Source: Vulcanimicrobiota bacterium (GTDB lineage Bacteria; Vulcanimicrobiota; Xenobia; Xenobiales; JADMJV01). From it: 64,000 nucleotides of DNA. The translations under genes and the position numbers were made by a program. Below, one piece after another: positions 42,958 to 51,160 of this stretch. Positions within the stretch are counted from its first letter, which is position 1, and each line of letters starts with the position of its first letter. The notes under the pieces were generated by a model that searched no databases, was not told the DNA's origin, and was given only the letters and a program-made list of their open reading frames with translations. The stretch is taken from assembly GCA_017307785.1 (NCBI GenBank), contig JAFKGI010000025.1, positions 49,717 to 113,716 of the forward strand, in the 5' to 3' direction.

Positions 42958-44532
42958 ATGTCTAAGTCTTTTCGCGTTCTTTTGGTCTGGCCCAAATTCC
43001 CTCCCAGTTTCTGGTCCTGGCAGGCGACTGTCGAGGCGGTTGGCCGCAAAGCCACCATTCCTCCGCTCGGCCTGATCACGGTCGCCGGCATGTGCCCCGC
43101 TCACTGGGACCTGCGTCTGATTGACGAAGCCGACCGACCCATCTCGGACAAAGACCTGGCCTGGGCCGACCTGGTGATGATCAGCTCGATGGAGATCCAG
43201 CGCGACGCCGTGGCCGCTCTCTTGCACCGCTGTCGCGATGCCGGCAAGCGCACCGTCATCGGCGGTCCCTACGCGGCCAGCCACACCCCCGAACTCTCCA
43301 AAATTTGTGACCACGTCGTTTCCGGGGAAGTCGAAGAGCATTTCGACGACATCGCCCGCGCTCTGGAAGCCGGCACGGCCGAGCCGGTCTACGTCTTTAC
43401 CGACAAGCCCGATGTCACCAAAACGCCCAAGCCCCGCTACGACTTGCTCAACATGAAGGCCTACACGGCCATGTCGGTCCAGTTCTCACGCGGCTGTCCC
43501 TTCCAGTGCGAATTCTGCGACATCATCGTGCTTTACGGTCGCAAACCGCGCACCAAGCCCCCCGAGCAGCTCATCGGCGAGCTGGAATCCATGCAAAAAG
43601 CCGGCTGGAAGGGTGAAATCTTCCTGGTGGACGACAACTTCATCGGCAACCACGTGCGCGCCAAAGAACTGTGCGTAGCGCTCAAAGACTGGCAGGAGAA
43701 GAAAGGCTATCCCGTCTCCTTCTACACCGAAGCCTCGGTCAATCTGTCCCAGCGCGCCGACCTCATCCAGGCCATGACCGAAGCCAATTTCCAATACGTC
43801 TTCCTGGGTATCGAGACGCCCTCGGACGAGGGCCTGAAGGAAACCCACAAGTTCCAGAACCTCAAGGGCAGCCTGGTCGACTCGGTGCACACCCTGCTGC
43901 AGGGCGGCCTCTGGGTTATGGGCGGATTCATCGTGGGCTTTGACAGCGACGACGACACCATTTTCCGACGCCAGCGAGAGTTTATCGAACAGGCCGCCAT
44001 CCCCTGGGCCATGGTCGGCATGCTGCAGGCCTTGCGTCACACCGCTCTGCATCACCGACTGCAGAAGGAAGGCCGACTCTACCCGGATTCGACCACCGGT
44101 GACAATTTGAGCGTGCCCAATTTCCAGACCACTCTGCCTCGGGCCACCCTGGTCAAAGGCTACTGCGATCTGCTCGAGAGCCTCTATTCCCCCCAGGCCT
44201 ACTTCAAGCGAGCCATTCGCTCGTTGGAGCTGTGGGGACCGCGCAAGCCCCAGCAGCCGGCCAAACTGGGCTGGGACCTGAAAATAAAAGGTTTCCTGGG
44301 CGGGCTTTATCATCTGGGCATCAAGAGCAACTACAAGCTGCCTTTCTGGAAGGCCCTGGGAACGATGGTCGCGCGCTGGTGGAACCAACCCACCAAGCTG
44401 GTGCACGGTTACTCGGTGCTGCTGGCCGGCCGCCACATGATCGAATATTCCGAACTGCTGACCTCGCGTTACCGCGCCATGGACCTTTCCTTGCTGGAAG
44501 ATCCGGTTCCGGTCACAGTCTCAGCCGGCTAA
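42958..44532 (+). CDS. B12-binding radical SAM protein, DUF4070 group (HpnP-like)
   Basis: A 524-aa protein. An N-terminal cobalamin-binding-like domain is followed by a radical SAM core whose cluster motif is CPFQCEFC (C180, C184, C187). The YGRKPR segment and the C-terminal region resemble DUF4070 proteins. That group includes HpnP, the hopanoid C-2 methylase, with matching blocks VDDNFIGN, FLGIETP and SSMEIQR. Other members act on unknown lipids or natural products, so hopanoid methylation is only one option, and no squalene-hopene cyclase is in the window. It overlaps the convergent HTTM-like gene by 20 bp. Confidence 0.8.
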   Translation: MSKSFRVLLVWPKFPPSFWSWQATVEAVGRKATIPPLGLITVAGMCPAHWDLRLIDEADRPISDKDLAWADLVMISSMEIQRDAVAALLHRCRDAGKRTVIGGPYAASHTPELSKICDHVVSGEVEEHFDDIARALEAGTAEPVYVFTDKPDVTKTPKPRYDLLNMKAYTAMSVQFSRGCPFQCEFCDIIVLYGRKPRTKPPEQLIGELESMQKAGWKGEIFLVDDNFIGNHVRAKELCVALKDWQEKKGYPVSFYTEASVNLSQRADLIQAMTEANFQYVFLGIETPSDEGLKETHKFQNLKGSLVDSVHTLLQGGLWVMGGFIVGFDSDDDTIFRRQREFIEQAAIPWAMVGMLQALRHTALHHRLQKEGRLYPDSTTGDNLSVPNFQTTLPRATLVKGYCDLLESLYSPQAYFKRAIRSLELWGPRKPQQPAKLGWDLKIKGFLGGLYHLGIKSNYKLPFWKALGTMVARWWNQPTKLVHGYSVLLAGRHMIEYSELLTSRYRAMDLSLLEDPVPVTVSAG

Positions 44533-45868
44533 CCTTTCCTTCCTTCACCTCGAAGGCATCGATCTCCAGGTCGGTCGAGCGGTGCATATCCAGATTGTCC
44601 AGCGTTACGCGCGTAACGTGGGAGCGGAGCACGATGGTTCCGTTGGGTATCCGTCGCGCCAATTGCAGCTCCAGCCGCTCGCGCAGCGAGCGCTGCCACT
44701 CACCCACCTGGCCTCGGGGCAGGCGCATCCAGCGCATGTCCAGCAGGTAGCTCTGCAGCAGCAGCCCGCGCATTCCCGGCGGATAAGGCTGAGCCAGGGG
44801 CTTGTCGTCCAGCGTGGAGCGGTCCTCGACCACAAAGTTGAAGCGGTCGATCCAGTCAAACAGGTGGTATTCCTGGGACATGCCCAGCGACCACTGGAGG
44901 GCGAAACCCAGTCCATAGGCTTCCCCCAGACCTGGCACGCCTTCGCTCATGGCCAGGGCGATGCAGGCCACCACTACGGCCGCGTAACGCGTGGCCAGGC
45001 GTCGGGCCACCAGTAGCGAGGAGCGGGCCCAGCCGAAATAGAGGGCCAGGTCTTCGCGCAGCACGATCACCCAGCACAGCAGCCAGCAAAAATTGGCGTA
45101 ATTGACGCCGATGGTCGAGATGATGCCCAGGTGCAGACCGCAGGCGCCCAGCAGTCCCAGCAAGCGCAACTTGTTGCCCGGCTTGAGAAAAAAGACCAGC
45201 GGCAGGCTGCATTCCAGCACCAGAGCGCCATAATTCAAAACCTTGAGAGCCGGCAAGGCCGAGATCCCCCACCACCCGTGAGTTCGGCTGATATTCAACT
45301 GCAAGGCCACGTAGAGAGCCTTGCCCTCCAGCCAGAACTTGGAAGTGAGCTTGGACAGGCCGGTGACCCAGTAAGAGAGGCTGAGGTTCACCACGAAGAC
45401 CTGGCAGACGCCGCCCGGCACGCATTGCTGCTTCCAGGCCGACCAATCCCAGGGACGCTTCCACCACACCAGGGTGGTGCCGGTGGGCAACAGCATGCAC
45501 CAGAACAGTCCCAGGTGAATCGAGCTATCGTCCAGGTAGCCGACGGGGAAGTTCCAGCGAAAGTGCGAGGTCGAAATCAGCCAGGCCCAGAGCGCGCACA
45601 GGCGCGGCCGCCAGCCCAGGAAAACGCCCGCACAGGCAGCCCAGCCGCTCAGGAAGAGCAGGTAGCGAAAGCCGTCGGACATCCAGGGCTGATAGAGCGT
45701 GAGGCGCGCGAACCAGAAGATCTTGCGCACCATTTCGTGGTCCAGGTAGCCGTCCGGAGCCGTATAGAGACGCCACTCGCTATGGAGCCCCCAAAAGTAA
45801 ATCAAGGCTACCAGTCCGATGATGGTTCGGTAGACATCAATAGGCAGGGCCGGCGTTTCCCTCTCCAC
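44513..45868 (-). CDS. HTTM-like polytopic membrane protein (451 aa)
   Basis: About eight to ten membrane helices lie in the first 330 residues, followed by a soluble tail of about 110 residues. Helix contents such as FRWNFPVGYLDD, WVTGLSKL, and LEGKALYVALQ suggest the HTTM domain. That domain is shared by vitamin K-dependent carboxylase homologues and other bacterial membrane proteins. No carboxylase active site can be asserted. The start is GTG 45868. It faces the radical SAM gene with a 20-bp overlap and is divergent from the LOR/SDH-domain gene by 39 bp. Confidence 0.6.
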   Translation of the reverse strand: MERETPALPIDVYRTIIGLVALIYFWGLHSEWRLYTAPDGYLDHEMVRKIFWFARLTLYQPWMSDGFRYLLFLSGWAACAGVFLGWRPRLCALWAWLISTSHFRWNFPVGYLDDSSIHLGLFWCMLLPTGTTLVWWKRPWDWSAWKQQCVPGGVCQVFVVNLSLSYWVTGLSKLTSKFWLEGKALYVALQLNISRTHGWWGISALPALKVLNYGALVLECSLPLVFFLKPGNKLRLLGLLGACGLHLGIISTIGVNYANFCWLLCWVIVLREDLALYFGWARSSLLVARRLATRYAAVVVACIALAMSEGVPGLGEAYGLGFALQWSLGMSQEYHLFDWIDRFNFVVEDRSTLDDKPLAQPYPPGMRGLLLQSYLLDMRWMRLPRGQVGEWQRSLRERLELQLARRIPNGTIVLRSHVTRVTLDNLDMHRSTDLEIDAFEVKEGKVSRLRL

Positions 45869-45907
45869 GGGCGGGAGCTTTCCAAACGGGCTGAGAAGAT
45901 CCTGGAT

Positions 45908-46381
45908 ATGACCTCCGCTCTTCTAGAACTGCACGGACACTTGATCGACTCGCTCATCCTGGCCAAAGTCATCGATCGCATCCAGTTGTCCGGCTACAAT
46001 TACGTGCTCGCCGACCTGCGCGTGGGAGCCCGCAAACAAGACATTTCCACCGCTCAGATCCAGGTCTGGGCGCCCAGCAGCGAAGATCTGGAAGCTTTGA
46101 TTCAGGAACTGAAAGTTCACGGCGTGCATCTGGTTGCCAACGAGGAAGCCGAATTCGTCCCGGTCGCGCAAGCAGGCGAGGTGCCAGAAGGCGCTTACAC
46201 CCGTCACCTGCCTTCCACCGAGGTGCTTTACAAGGGCCAGTGGACCGAAGTCATGGGCTCCAAAGTCCAATGGGTGATCGTGCTGCGTCCCACCGGCCCC
46301 GAGCTGGCGCGGGCCAGCGAACTGAACGAAGGGGACCGCGTGCTGGTCGGCCAGCGGGGCCTGCGGACCCAGCAGCTTTGA
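45908..46381 (+). CDS. Stand-alone LOR/SDH N-domain protein (AgrE/ArgZ middle-domain homologue)
   Basis: A 157-aa protein starting MTSALLELHGHLIDS. The pattern ELxGHLIDSxxLxKVxDxI, then IRVGARKQDxSxAxIxV, is the N-terminal domain of the LOR/SDH (TIGR00300) group. In cyanobacterial AgrE/ArgZ this domain sits between the arginine dihydrolase and the ornithine cyclodeaminase-like part. Here it stands alone, with no cyclodeaminase domain following. The frame is open far upstream, but that part is antisense to the membrane gene and is not coding. It overlaps the dihydrolase gene by 4 nt (TTGA), so the two proteins are made together. Confidence 0.8.
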   Translation: MTSALLELHGHLIDSLILAKVIDRIQLSGYNYVLADLRVGARKQDISTAQIQVWAPSSEDLEALIQELKVHGVHLVANEEAEFVPVAQAGEVPEGAYTRHLPSTEVLYKGQWTEVMGSKVQWVIVLRPTGPELARASELNEGDRVLVGQRGLRTQQL

Positions 46382-47178
46382 CCCCGCACATCCTCATGAG
46401 TCCTCCCGACTACTTTGAGGTCTTCTACGCCATCAATCCCTGGATGAAGGGCGATACGCCGGTCGACCCCGGTCTGGCGGCCGTGCAGTGGGAAAGCCTG
46501 AAAAACGCCATGGTCGAGCGGGCCGGAGCCCAGATCTCGCTGGTGCCACCGGTCCAGGGACTGCCCGACCTGGTGTTCACCGCCAACGCCGCCTTCGTCT
46601 ATCAGGACCGAGCCATTCTGGCCCGCTTCAAAAACGACGAACGGCGTCCCGAGGAACCGCATTTCAAGGCCCGCCTGGAGGACCTGGGTTACACCGTGCT
46701 CGAGCCGCCCGTGCCCTTCGAAGGTGCTGGAGACGCCTTGATCTACGACAACCGCCTGGTGCTGGCCGGCTATCGCCAGCGCACCGAAGTCAGCGCTCAC
46801 CAACTGATCAGCTCCACCTTCGACCTGCCCGTCCTCAGCCTGGAGCTGCACACCGAGCACTTCTACCACGTGGACACCTGCCTGTGCCCCCTGGAGGGTG
46901 GCCATCTGCTCTACTACCCCGGGGCTTTCGACGAATACGGCCTCAAGGTCATCGAAGCCAACGTCCCCGAGGAAAAGCGCCTGACCGTAACCGCCCAGGA
47001 AGCTCGCAACTTCGCCTGCAACGCCGTTCAGGTGGGAAAATCCGTTTTTCTGAATCAGCCCTCGGCCCGCCTGGTCGAAGCTCTGAAGCGGCGGGGCTTC
47101 GAAGCGATCGGGCTCGACCTGTCCGAGTTCCTCAAGGCCGGCGGCTCAGCCAAGTGCCTGACCTTGCGTCTCTATTAG
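46378..47178 (+). CDS. Arginine dihydrolase-like guanidine-modifying enzyme (DDAH/amidinotransferase fold)
   Basis: A 266-aa GME-fold enzyme. Residues equivalent to AgrE/ArgZ are present: N70 in VFTANA, E115 and D119 in FEGAGDA, H164 in FYHVDT and the nucleophile C260 in GGSAKCLTLRL. PWMKG and LPDLVFTANA match the arginine dihydrolase branch, which turns arginine into ornithine, CO2 and two ammonia. DDAH (dimethylarginine hydrolase) activity is the main alternative. TTG 46378 (LTPHILMSPPD) fits the family start; an ATG at 46396 is possible. It is paired with the LOR/SDH N-domain gene. Confidence 0.85.
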   Translation: MTPHILMSPPDYFEVFYAINPWMKGDTPVDPGLAAVQWESLKNAMVERAGAQISLVPPVQGLPDLVFTANAAFVYQDRAILARFKNDERRPEEPHFKARLEDLGYTVLEPPVPFEGAGDALIYDNRLVLAGYRQRTEVSAHQLISSTFDLPVLSLELHTEHFYHVDTCLCPLEGGHLLYYPGAFDEYGLKVIEANVPEEKRLTVTAQEARNFACNAVQVGKSVFLNQPSARLVEALKRRGFEAIGLDLSEFLKAGGSAKCLTLRLY

Positions 47179-47215
47179 ATTCAAGGCAGAATTCTACCAT
47201 GCGAGGTGGACAAGC

Positions 47216-47461
47216 ATGGGAATGAATATCAAAGACGAGCGGGCTCACCAGTGGGCGCGGAAGCTCGCTTCCCTTACCGGCGAAAGCCTGACCGAAGCCG
47301 TTGCGATCGCCATTCGCGAACGGCTGGAAAGACTGGAAGCGCCCCCCCGCCTATCGGTTTCGGAACGATTAAAGAAGATCGGCGAAGAGTGCGCGCCGCA
47401 CCTACAAGACATCGCGGATCACGGCCAACTGCTCTACGGGGAGGATGGTCAGTTCGACTGA
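47216..47461 (+). CDS. Orphan VapB-type antitoxin-like protein
   Basis: An 81-aa protein of the Rv0623 group. MNIKDERAHQWARKLASLTGESLTEAV is the same DNA-binding signature as in the VapB at 32.1 kb, and the end LLYGEDGQFD resembles the usual VapB C-terminus LLYDEDGLP. A GAGGTGG ribosome site precedes ATG 47216. Where vapC normally begins, an ATG (47445) is followed by MVSSTE but no PIN domain; the symporter gene lies convergent with a 13-bp overlap. The toxin therefore seems to have been lost. It may still act as a repressor or as an antitoxin to an unlinked toxin. Confidence 0.8.
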   Translation: MGMNIKDERAHQWARKLASLTGESLTEAVAIAIRERLERLEAPPRLSVSERLKKIGEECAPHLQDIADHGQLLYGEDGQFD

Positions 47462-48780
47462 GCCGAGGCCCCAATCATCAAGTCCGGTCCGGCGACGGAG
47501 CGCTGAACCTTACCGTCGTCGGCGTCCAGCATCACCGCCACCACCATGTCGCTCATCACGTTGACGCCGGTGCGGGCGCGGCCGATCAGCCAGTCGACCG
47601 GCATGATCAGCGGGATGATGCCGGTAACCACCGCCGGGGGCAGTCCCGAAGAGCCGAGCACCAGCGGCAGCACGATCAGGCCGGCCTCGGGCACGCCGGC
47701 CATGCCCACGCTGGCCATGATCGAAGCGGCCACGATGCCGATCTGCTGAGAGAAGCCCAGGTCGGTGCTCAGCGCCTGGGCCAGAAAGACCGCCGTCATA
47801 ACCTCGTAGATGGTGATGCCGTCGTTGTTCAGGTTGGTGCCCACGCAGGCGGCCAGACGCGAAGAAGATTCGGAGACGCCCATCTTCTCGGTCAAACACT
47901 TCAGGGTCACCGGCACCGTGGCCAGACTGCTGTTACAGGACAAGCCGGTCAGAGCGGCGTCCGAGCAGCCCAGCAAGTAGTCGCGCGGCGAGCGCTTGCC
48001 CCAGGCCCAGGCGATGAACGGATAGTAAATCAAGGCGTGGATGGCCATGGCCAGCAAGAGGATGCCCACAAACGGGAAAAGCAGCTTGAGCACCGACAGT
48101 CCGTTTTTGCCCACCGCGTCGGCGGTCGCACCCAGCACGGCGTAGGGGGCCAGGGCCACCACCCACTCGAGAATGGTCACCAGCACCCGGAAACTGGCGT
48201 TGGCGGCGCCCACCAGCGTCTTCACGCCGGGGTCATCGGGGGTTTGCTGCTGCAGCCGGCGCAAAGCCGCGCCCAGCAAAACACCGGCCAGCACGATGCT
48301 GATGATGGTGTTCTTGAGCAGCGGCTCCACGAACGACTCGGGCACGTAGCCGGCCAGATTGTCGATGGGGTCAAGGCTGACGTCGGCCACCTGGCGCAGT
48401 TCCTGGTGAGGAACTTCGGTCAGCATCTTGTCCAATTGGCCGCGCCACAGATTGCCCGGGTGAATGAGGTTCATGAGCACCAGACCGATGGTGCAGGCCA
48501 CCGCCGCGTTGACGGCACAGGCGCGAATCAGGCGCAGACCCTGCTGCAGGGTGAACTGGGTGCGCACGAAGGCGTCGATGATGGCCACCAGGATCAAGGG
48601 AGCGGCCAGCGCCTTGAGCAGCTTGATGACCAGCATGCCCAGCTTGCCCAACTGCTCGTTGCCCATCCCCAGCAGGTAAGGGTCTTTACCGAACGCGACC
48701 CCCAAAGCAGCACCGCAGGCCGCGCCGAGCACGACCTGAACCGATAGAGGCATCTTCTTCTTCGGTTTTGACAAGGGCAC
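47449..48780 (-). CDS. Dicarboxylate/amino acid:cation symporter (DAACS / Glt family)
   Basis: A 443-aa secondary transporter with the sodium/proton:glutamate symporter fold. The substrate-binding hairpin is seen in LSCNSSLATVPVTLKCL (a serine-rich HP1), and helix 7 in TNLNNDGITIYEVM, where the canonical NMDGT is altered to NNDGI. GVPEAGLIVLPLVL corresponds to HP2. GTG 48780 is chosen; ATG 48753 is also possible. The helix-7 change removes a Met and a Thr found in most members and may alter specificity. It faces the orphan VapB gene, and starts 96 bp from the divergent kup gene. Confidence 0.85.
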   Translation of the reverse strand: MPLSKPKKKMPLSVQVVLGAACGAALGVAFGKDPYLLGMGNEQLGKLGMLVIKLLKALAAPLILVAIIDAFVRTQFTLQQGLRLIRACAVNAAVACTIGLVLMNLIHPGNLWRGQLDKMLTEVPHQELRQVADVSLDPIDNLAGYVPESFVEPLLKNTIISIVLAGVLLGAALRRLQQQTPDDPGVKTLVGAANASFRVLVTILEWVVALAPYAVLGATADAVGKNGLSVLKLLFPFVGILLLAMAIHALIYYPFIAWAWGKRSPRDYLLGCSDAALTGLSCNSSLATVPVTLKCLTEKMGVSESSSRLAACVGTNLNNDGITIYEVMTAVFLAQALSTDLGFSQQIGIVAASIMASVGMAGVPEAGLIVLPLVLGSSGLPPAVVTGIIPLIMPVDWLIGRARTGVNVMSDMVVAVMLDADDGKVQRSVAGPDLMIGASAQSN

Positions 48781-48876
48781 ATCTGTTCGAACACCCCCCG
48801 GATGGAACCTCCCCGCACTCCAAACGCCAGGAATCTTTATAAAGGAAAGCTCAAGAGGACGCATAATCACAGGCCG

Positions 48877-50967
48877 GTGAGTTCGACGACGGATCATCCC
48901 GAGTCGGTTCCGCCCGATAAAGCCTCGGGTTCTTCCGAGGCAAGCGCGACCGAGAATATCTCCCCTTCTACCGACAGCCCGGCCGAGCCGGCTGAAAAAG
49001 CTTCTCCTCCCCCCGTGGAAACCGCTCCCGCCCAGGTTCTGACCGTGGACGAGCCTCGCAAACAAGAGGCCCACGTCGACCCGGCCAAGACCACCGCCCA
49101 CGGTCACGGACACGACAGCCTCCCGATTCTGGCCCTTGGAGCCCTGGGAGTCGTTTTCGGAGATATCGGCACCAGCCCGCTCTACGCGGTTCGCGAAGCC
49201 TTCTCGCACCACATGGAAGTCACTCAGGGCAACGTTTTCGGCGTGCTCTCGCTCATCTTCTGGGCGCTCATCATCGTGATTTGCACCAAGTATCTGGGCT
49301 TTGTCATGAAAGCGGACCTGCACGGCGAAGGCGGCGTGCTGGCCTTGACCGTACAGGTAGCCAACTCGGCCGCCTCCAAACTGCGAGCCTATCCCCTGCT
49401 GGTGGCGCTGGGCCTGTTCGGCACCTCGCTGCTCTACGGCGACGGAATGATCACGCCCGCCATCTCCGTGCTCTCGGCCGTGGAAGGGCTGGAGTTACTC
49501 AACCCCAACTTCACCAACTACGTCGTCCCCATCACCATCGTGATCTTGATCATTCTTTTTTCGGCCCAAAAATATGGAACCGAAGCGGTAGGTCGAGTCT
49601 TCGGCCCGATCATGCTGGTCTGGTTCAGCACCCTGGGACTGCTGGGCCTGAAGCAGGTTTCCCAGAACTGGTCGGTGCTCCAGTCGGTCAACCCCTATTG
49701 GGCCTTCCACTTCATCGCCACCCACCAACACGCCGCTTTCTTCGTGCTCGGCTCGGTCTTTCTGGCCGTCACCGGTGGTGAAGCCGTCTACGCCGACATG
49801 GGCCACTTCGGTCGCTCCCCCATTCGCTGGGCCTGGTTCGCCCTGGTCTTCCCCTGCCTGTTCCTCAACTACATGGGTCAGGGCGCCATGATCCTGGCCA
49901 ACCATAGCCTGGCCAGCAGCCCCTTTTATAAAATGGTCCCGCCCCAGTTTCTGGGCATCGTGGTGGTGCTGGCCACCTGCGCCACCGTCATCGCCAGCCA
50001 GGCGCTCATCTCCGGTGCCTTCTCGCTGACCATGCAGGCCGTGCAGATGGGCTTCATCCCCCGCCAGAAAGTGCTGCAGACCAGCGCTTCGGCCAAAGGC
50101 CAGATCTACGTGCCGCTGGTCAACTGGGTGCTCATGCTGGCCTGTATCGCGCTGGTCATCGGCTTCAAGACCTCCAGCAACCTGGCCGCGGCCTACGGTA
50201 TCGCCGTGACCACCACCATGGTCATCGACTCCATTCTCTTCACCGTGCTCACCATCTACGGCTGGAACTGGGCCCCCTGGAAAGCCCTGAGCATGTGCTT
50301 CCTCTTCTTGTCGCTGGAGCTGCTCTTCTTCGCCGGCAACGTCATCAAGATCCCCGAGGGCGGCTGGCTGCCCCTGACGGTGGGCGCCATGATCTATATC
50401 GCCATGTCCACCTGGCGGCGCGGTCGCGAGATTCTCGGCGTCGAGATCCGCAAGCGCACCATCGCCTTCACCGACCTCATCGGCATGATCGAAAACCAGG
50501 GAGCGCACCGCGCGCCGGGCACGGCCATCTTTATGTATGGCGACCCCACCCGCACGCCCCCGGCGCTGCTCTCCAACTTCAAGCACAACCGCGTCATTCA
50601 CGAAAAAGTGCTGTTTGTCGGCGTGCGCATCGTTGATCAGCCTTTCCTGTTCTCTTCCCAACGCACCGAGGTCTCCTCGCTGGGGCACGGCTTCCATCTG
50701 GTTCGCCTGCAGTTTGGCTTCATGGACAAGCTCAACGTGCCCGACGAACTCTCGCGCGTGGTCGTCGACGGGCTGCCTGTCACTCAGGAGGCCACTTACT
50801 TCCTGGGCAAAGAGACGGTGATTCCGCGCGATGAGAAATACTCGGCCATGCCCATCTGGCGTGAGAATCTTTTCGCCCTGATGTCGCGCAACGCCCAGGA
50901 CGCCACCGCCTTCTTCAACCTGCCTCCCGACCGCGTGGTCGAACTGGGAACCCAGGTCGAAATCTAA
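48877..50967 (+). CDS. kup: Kup-family potassium uptake protein with long N-terminal extension
   Basis: A 696-aa K+ transporter. After about 85 residues of low-complexity Ser/Pro/Glu/Ala and a His/Gly patch (HGHGHD), the family signature LGVVFGDIGTSPLYAVREAF begins. Further blocks are KADLHGEGGVLALT, GDGMITPAISVLSAVEGLE and the cytoplasmic C-terminal domain (FMYGDPTRTPPAL). Twelve helices are expected. It imports K+, probably with H+. The start is uncertain: GTG 48877 or ATG 48802; the disordered extension exists either way. Confidence 0.9.
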   Translation: MSSTTDHPESVPPDKASGSSEASATENISPSTDSPAEPAEKASPPPVETAPAQVLTVDEPRKQEAHVDPAKTTAHGHGHDSLPILALGALGVVFGDIGTSPLYAVREAFSHHMEVTQGNVFGVLSLIFWALIIVICTKYLGFVMKADLHGEGGVLALTVQVANSAASKLRAYPLLVALGLFGTSLLYGDGMITPAISVLSAVEGLELLNPNFTNYVVPITIVILIILFSAQKYGTEAVGRVFGPIMLVWFSTLGLLGLKQVSQNWSVLQSVNPYWAFHFIATHQHAAFFVLGSVFLAVTGGEAVYADMGHFGRSPIRWAWFALVFPCLFLNYMGQGAMILANHSLASSPFYKMVPPQFLGIVVVLATCATVIASQALISGAFSLTMQAVQMGFIPRQKVLQTSASAKGQIYVPLVNWVLMLACIALVIGFKTSSNLAAAYGIAVTTTMVIDSILFTVLTIYGWNWAPWKALSMCFLFLSLELLFFAGNVIKIPEGGWLPLTVGAMIYIAMSTWRRGREILGVEIRKRTIAFTDLIGMIENQGAHRAPGTAIFMYGDPTRTPPALLSNFKHNRVIHEKVLFVGVRIVDQPFLFSSQRTEVSSLGHGFHLVRLQFGFMDKLNVPDELSRVVVDGLPVTQEATYFLGKETVIPRDEKYSAMPIWRENLFALMSRNAQDATAFFNLPPDRVVELGTQVEI

Positions 50968-51096
50968 CCAGGGGAACTCACGGCCGCCTGTCAGAATTCC
51001 TACTATCAGGGTGGGGATTCCGGTTTAAAGCTCTCGACCCAGGGTATAGTCCCTACTCGAGAATGCAGATGGCGCGCCGTTTTCAGGCCAGCCATA

Positions 51097-51129
51097 AAAC
51101 TTGACACCAGCCGTCAAGTATCTTACTTT
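51097..51129 (+). promoter_or_regulatory. sufR/suf promoter overlapped by an IscR type-1-like operator
   Basis: The inverted repeat ACTTGAC (51099-51105), 7-bp spacer, GTCAAGT (51113-51119) is perfect. Its 9-nt arms (AAACTTGAC / GTCAAGTAT) match the published IscR type-1 consensus arms with one mismatch. It overlaps a sigma70-like promoter: TTGACA (51101-51106), 17 bp, TACTTT (51124-51129). It lies about 32 bp upstream of the Rrf2 gene. This predicts autorepression by the Fe-S-loaded regulator and derepression of the suf genes under Fe-S shortage. Confidence 0.7.
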
Positions 51130-51160
51130 GAGGCCGGTTTTCGAGAAAGAGGATTCTGGT

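Noticed and set aside
45131..45907. 5' extension of the LOR/SDH-domain gene
   Set aside because: It is antisense to the HTTM-like gene and unlike the family; ATG 45908 precedes the conserved LLELHGHLIDS segment.
47206..48747. Long plus-strand frame covering orphan vapB and the symporter
   Set aside because: It is antisense to the Glt-family symporter and runs out of frame through vapB, which has its own ribosome site and family signature.
51000..51060. Possible hairpin and TATAGT -10 box after kup
   Set aside because: The arms (AGGG/CCCT and CTCGA/TCGAG) are short and interrupted and no -35 box is suitably placed.
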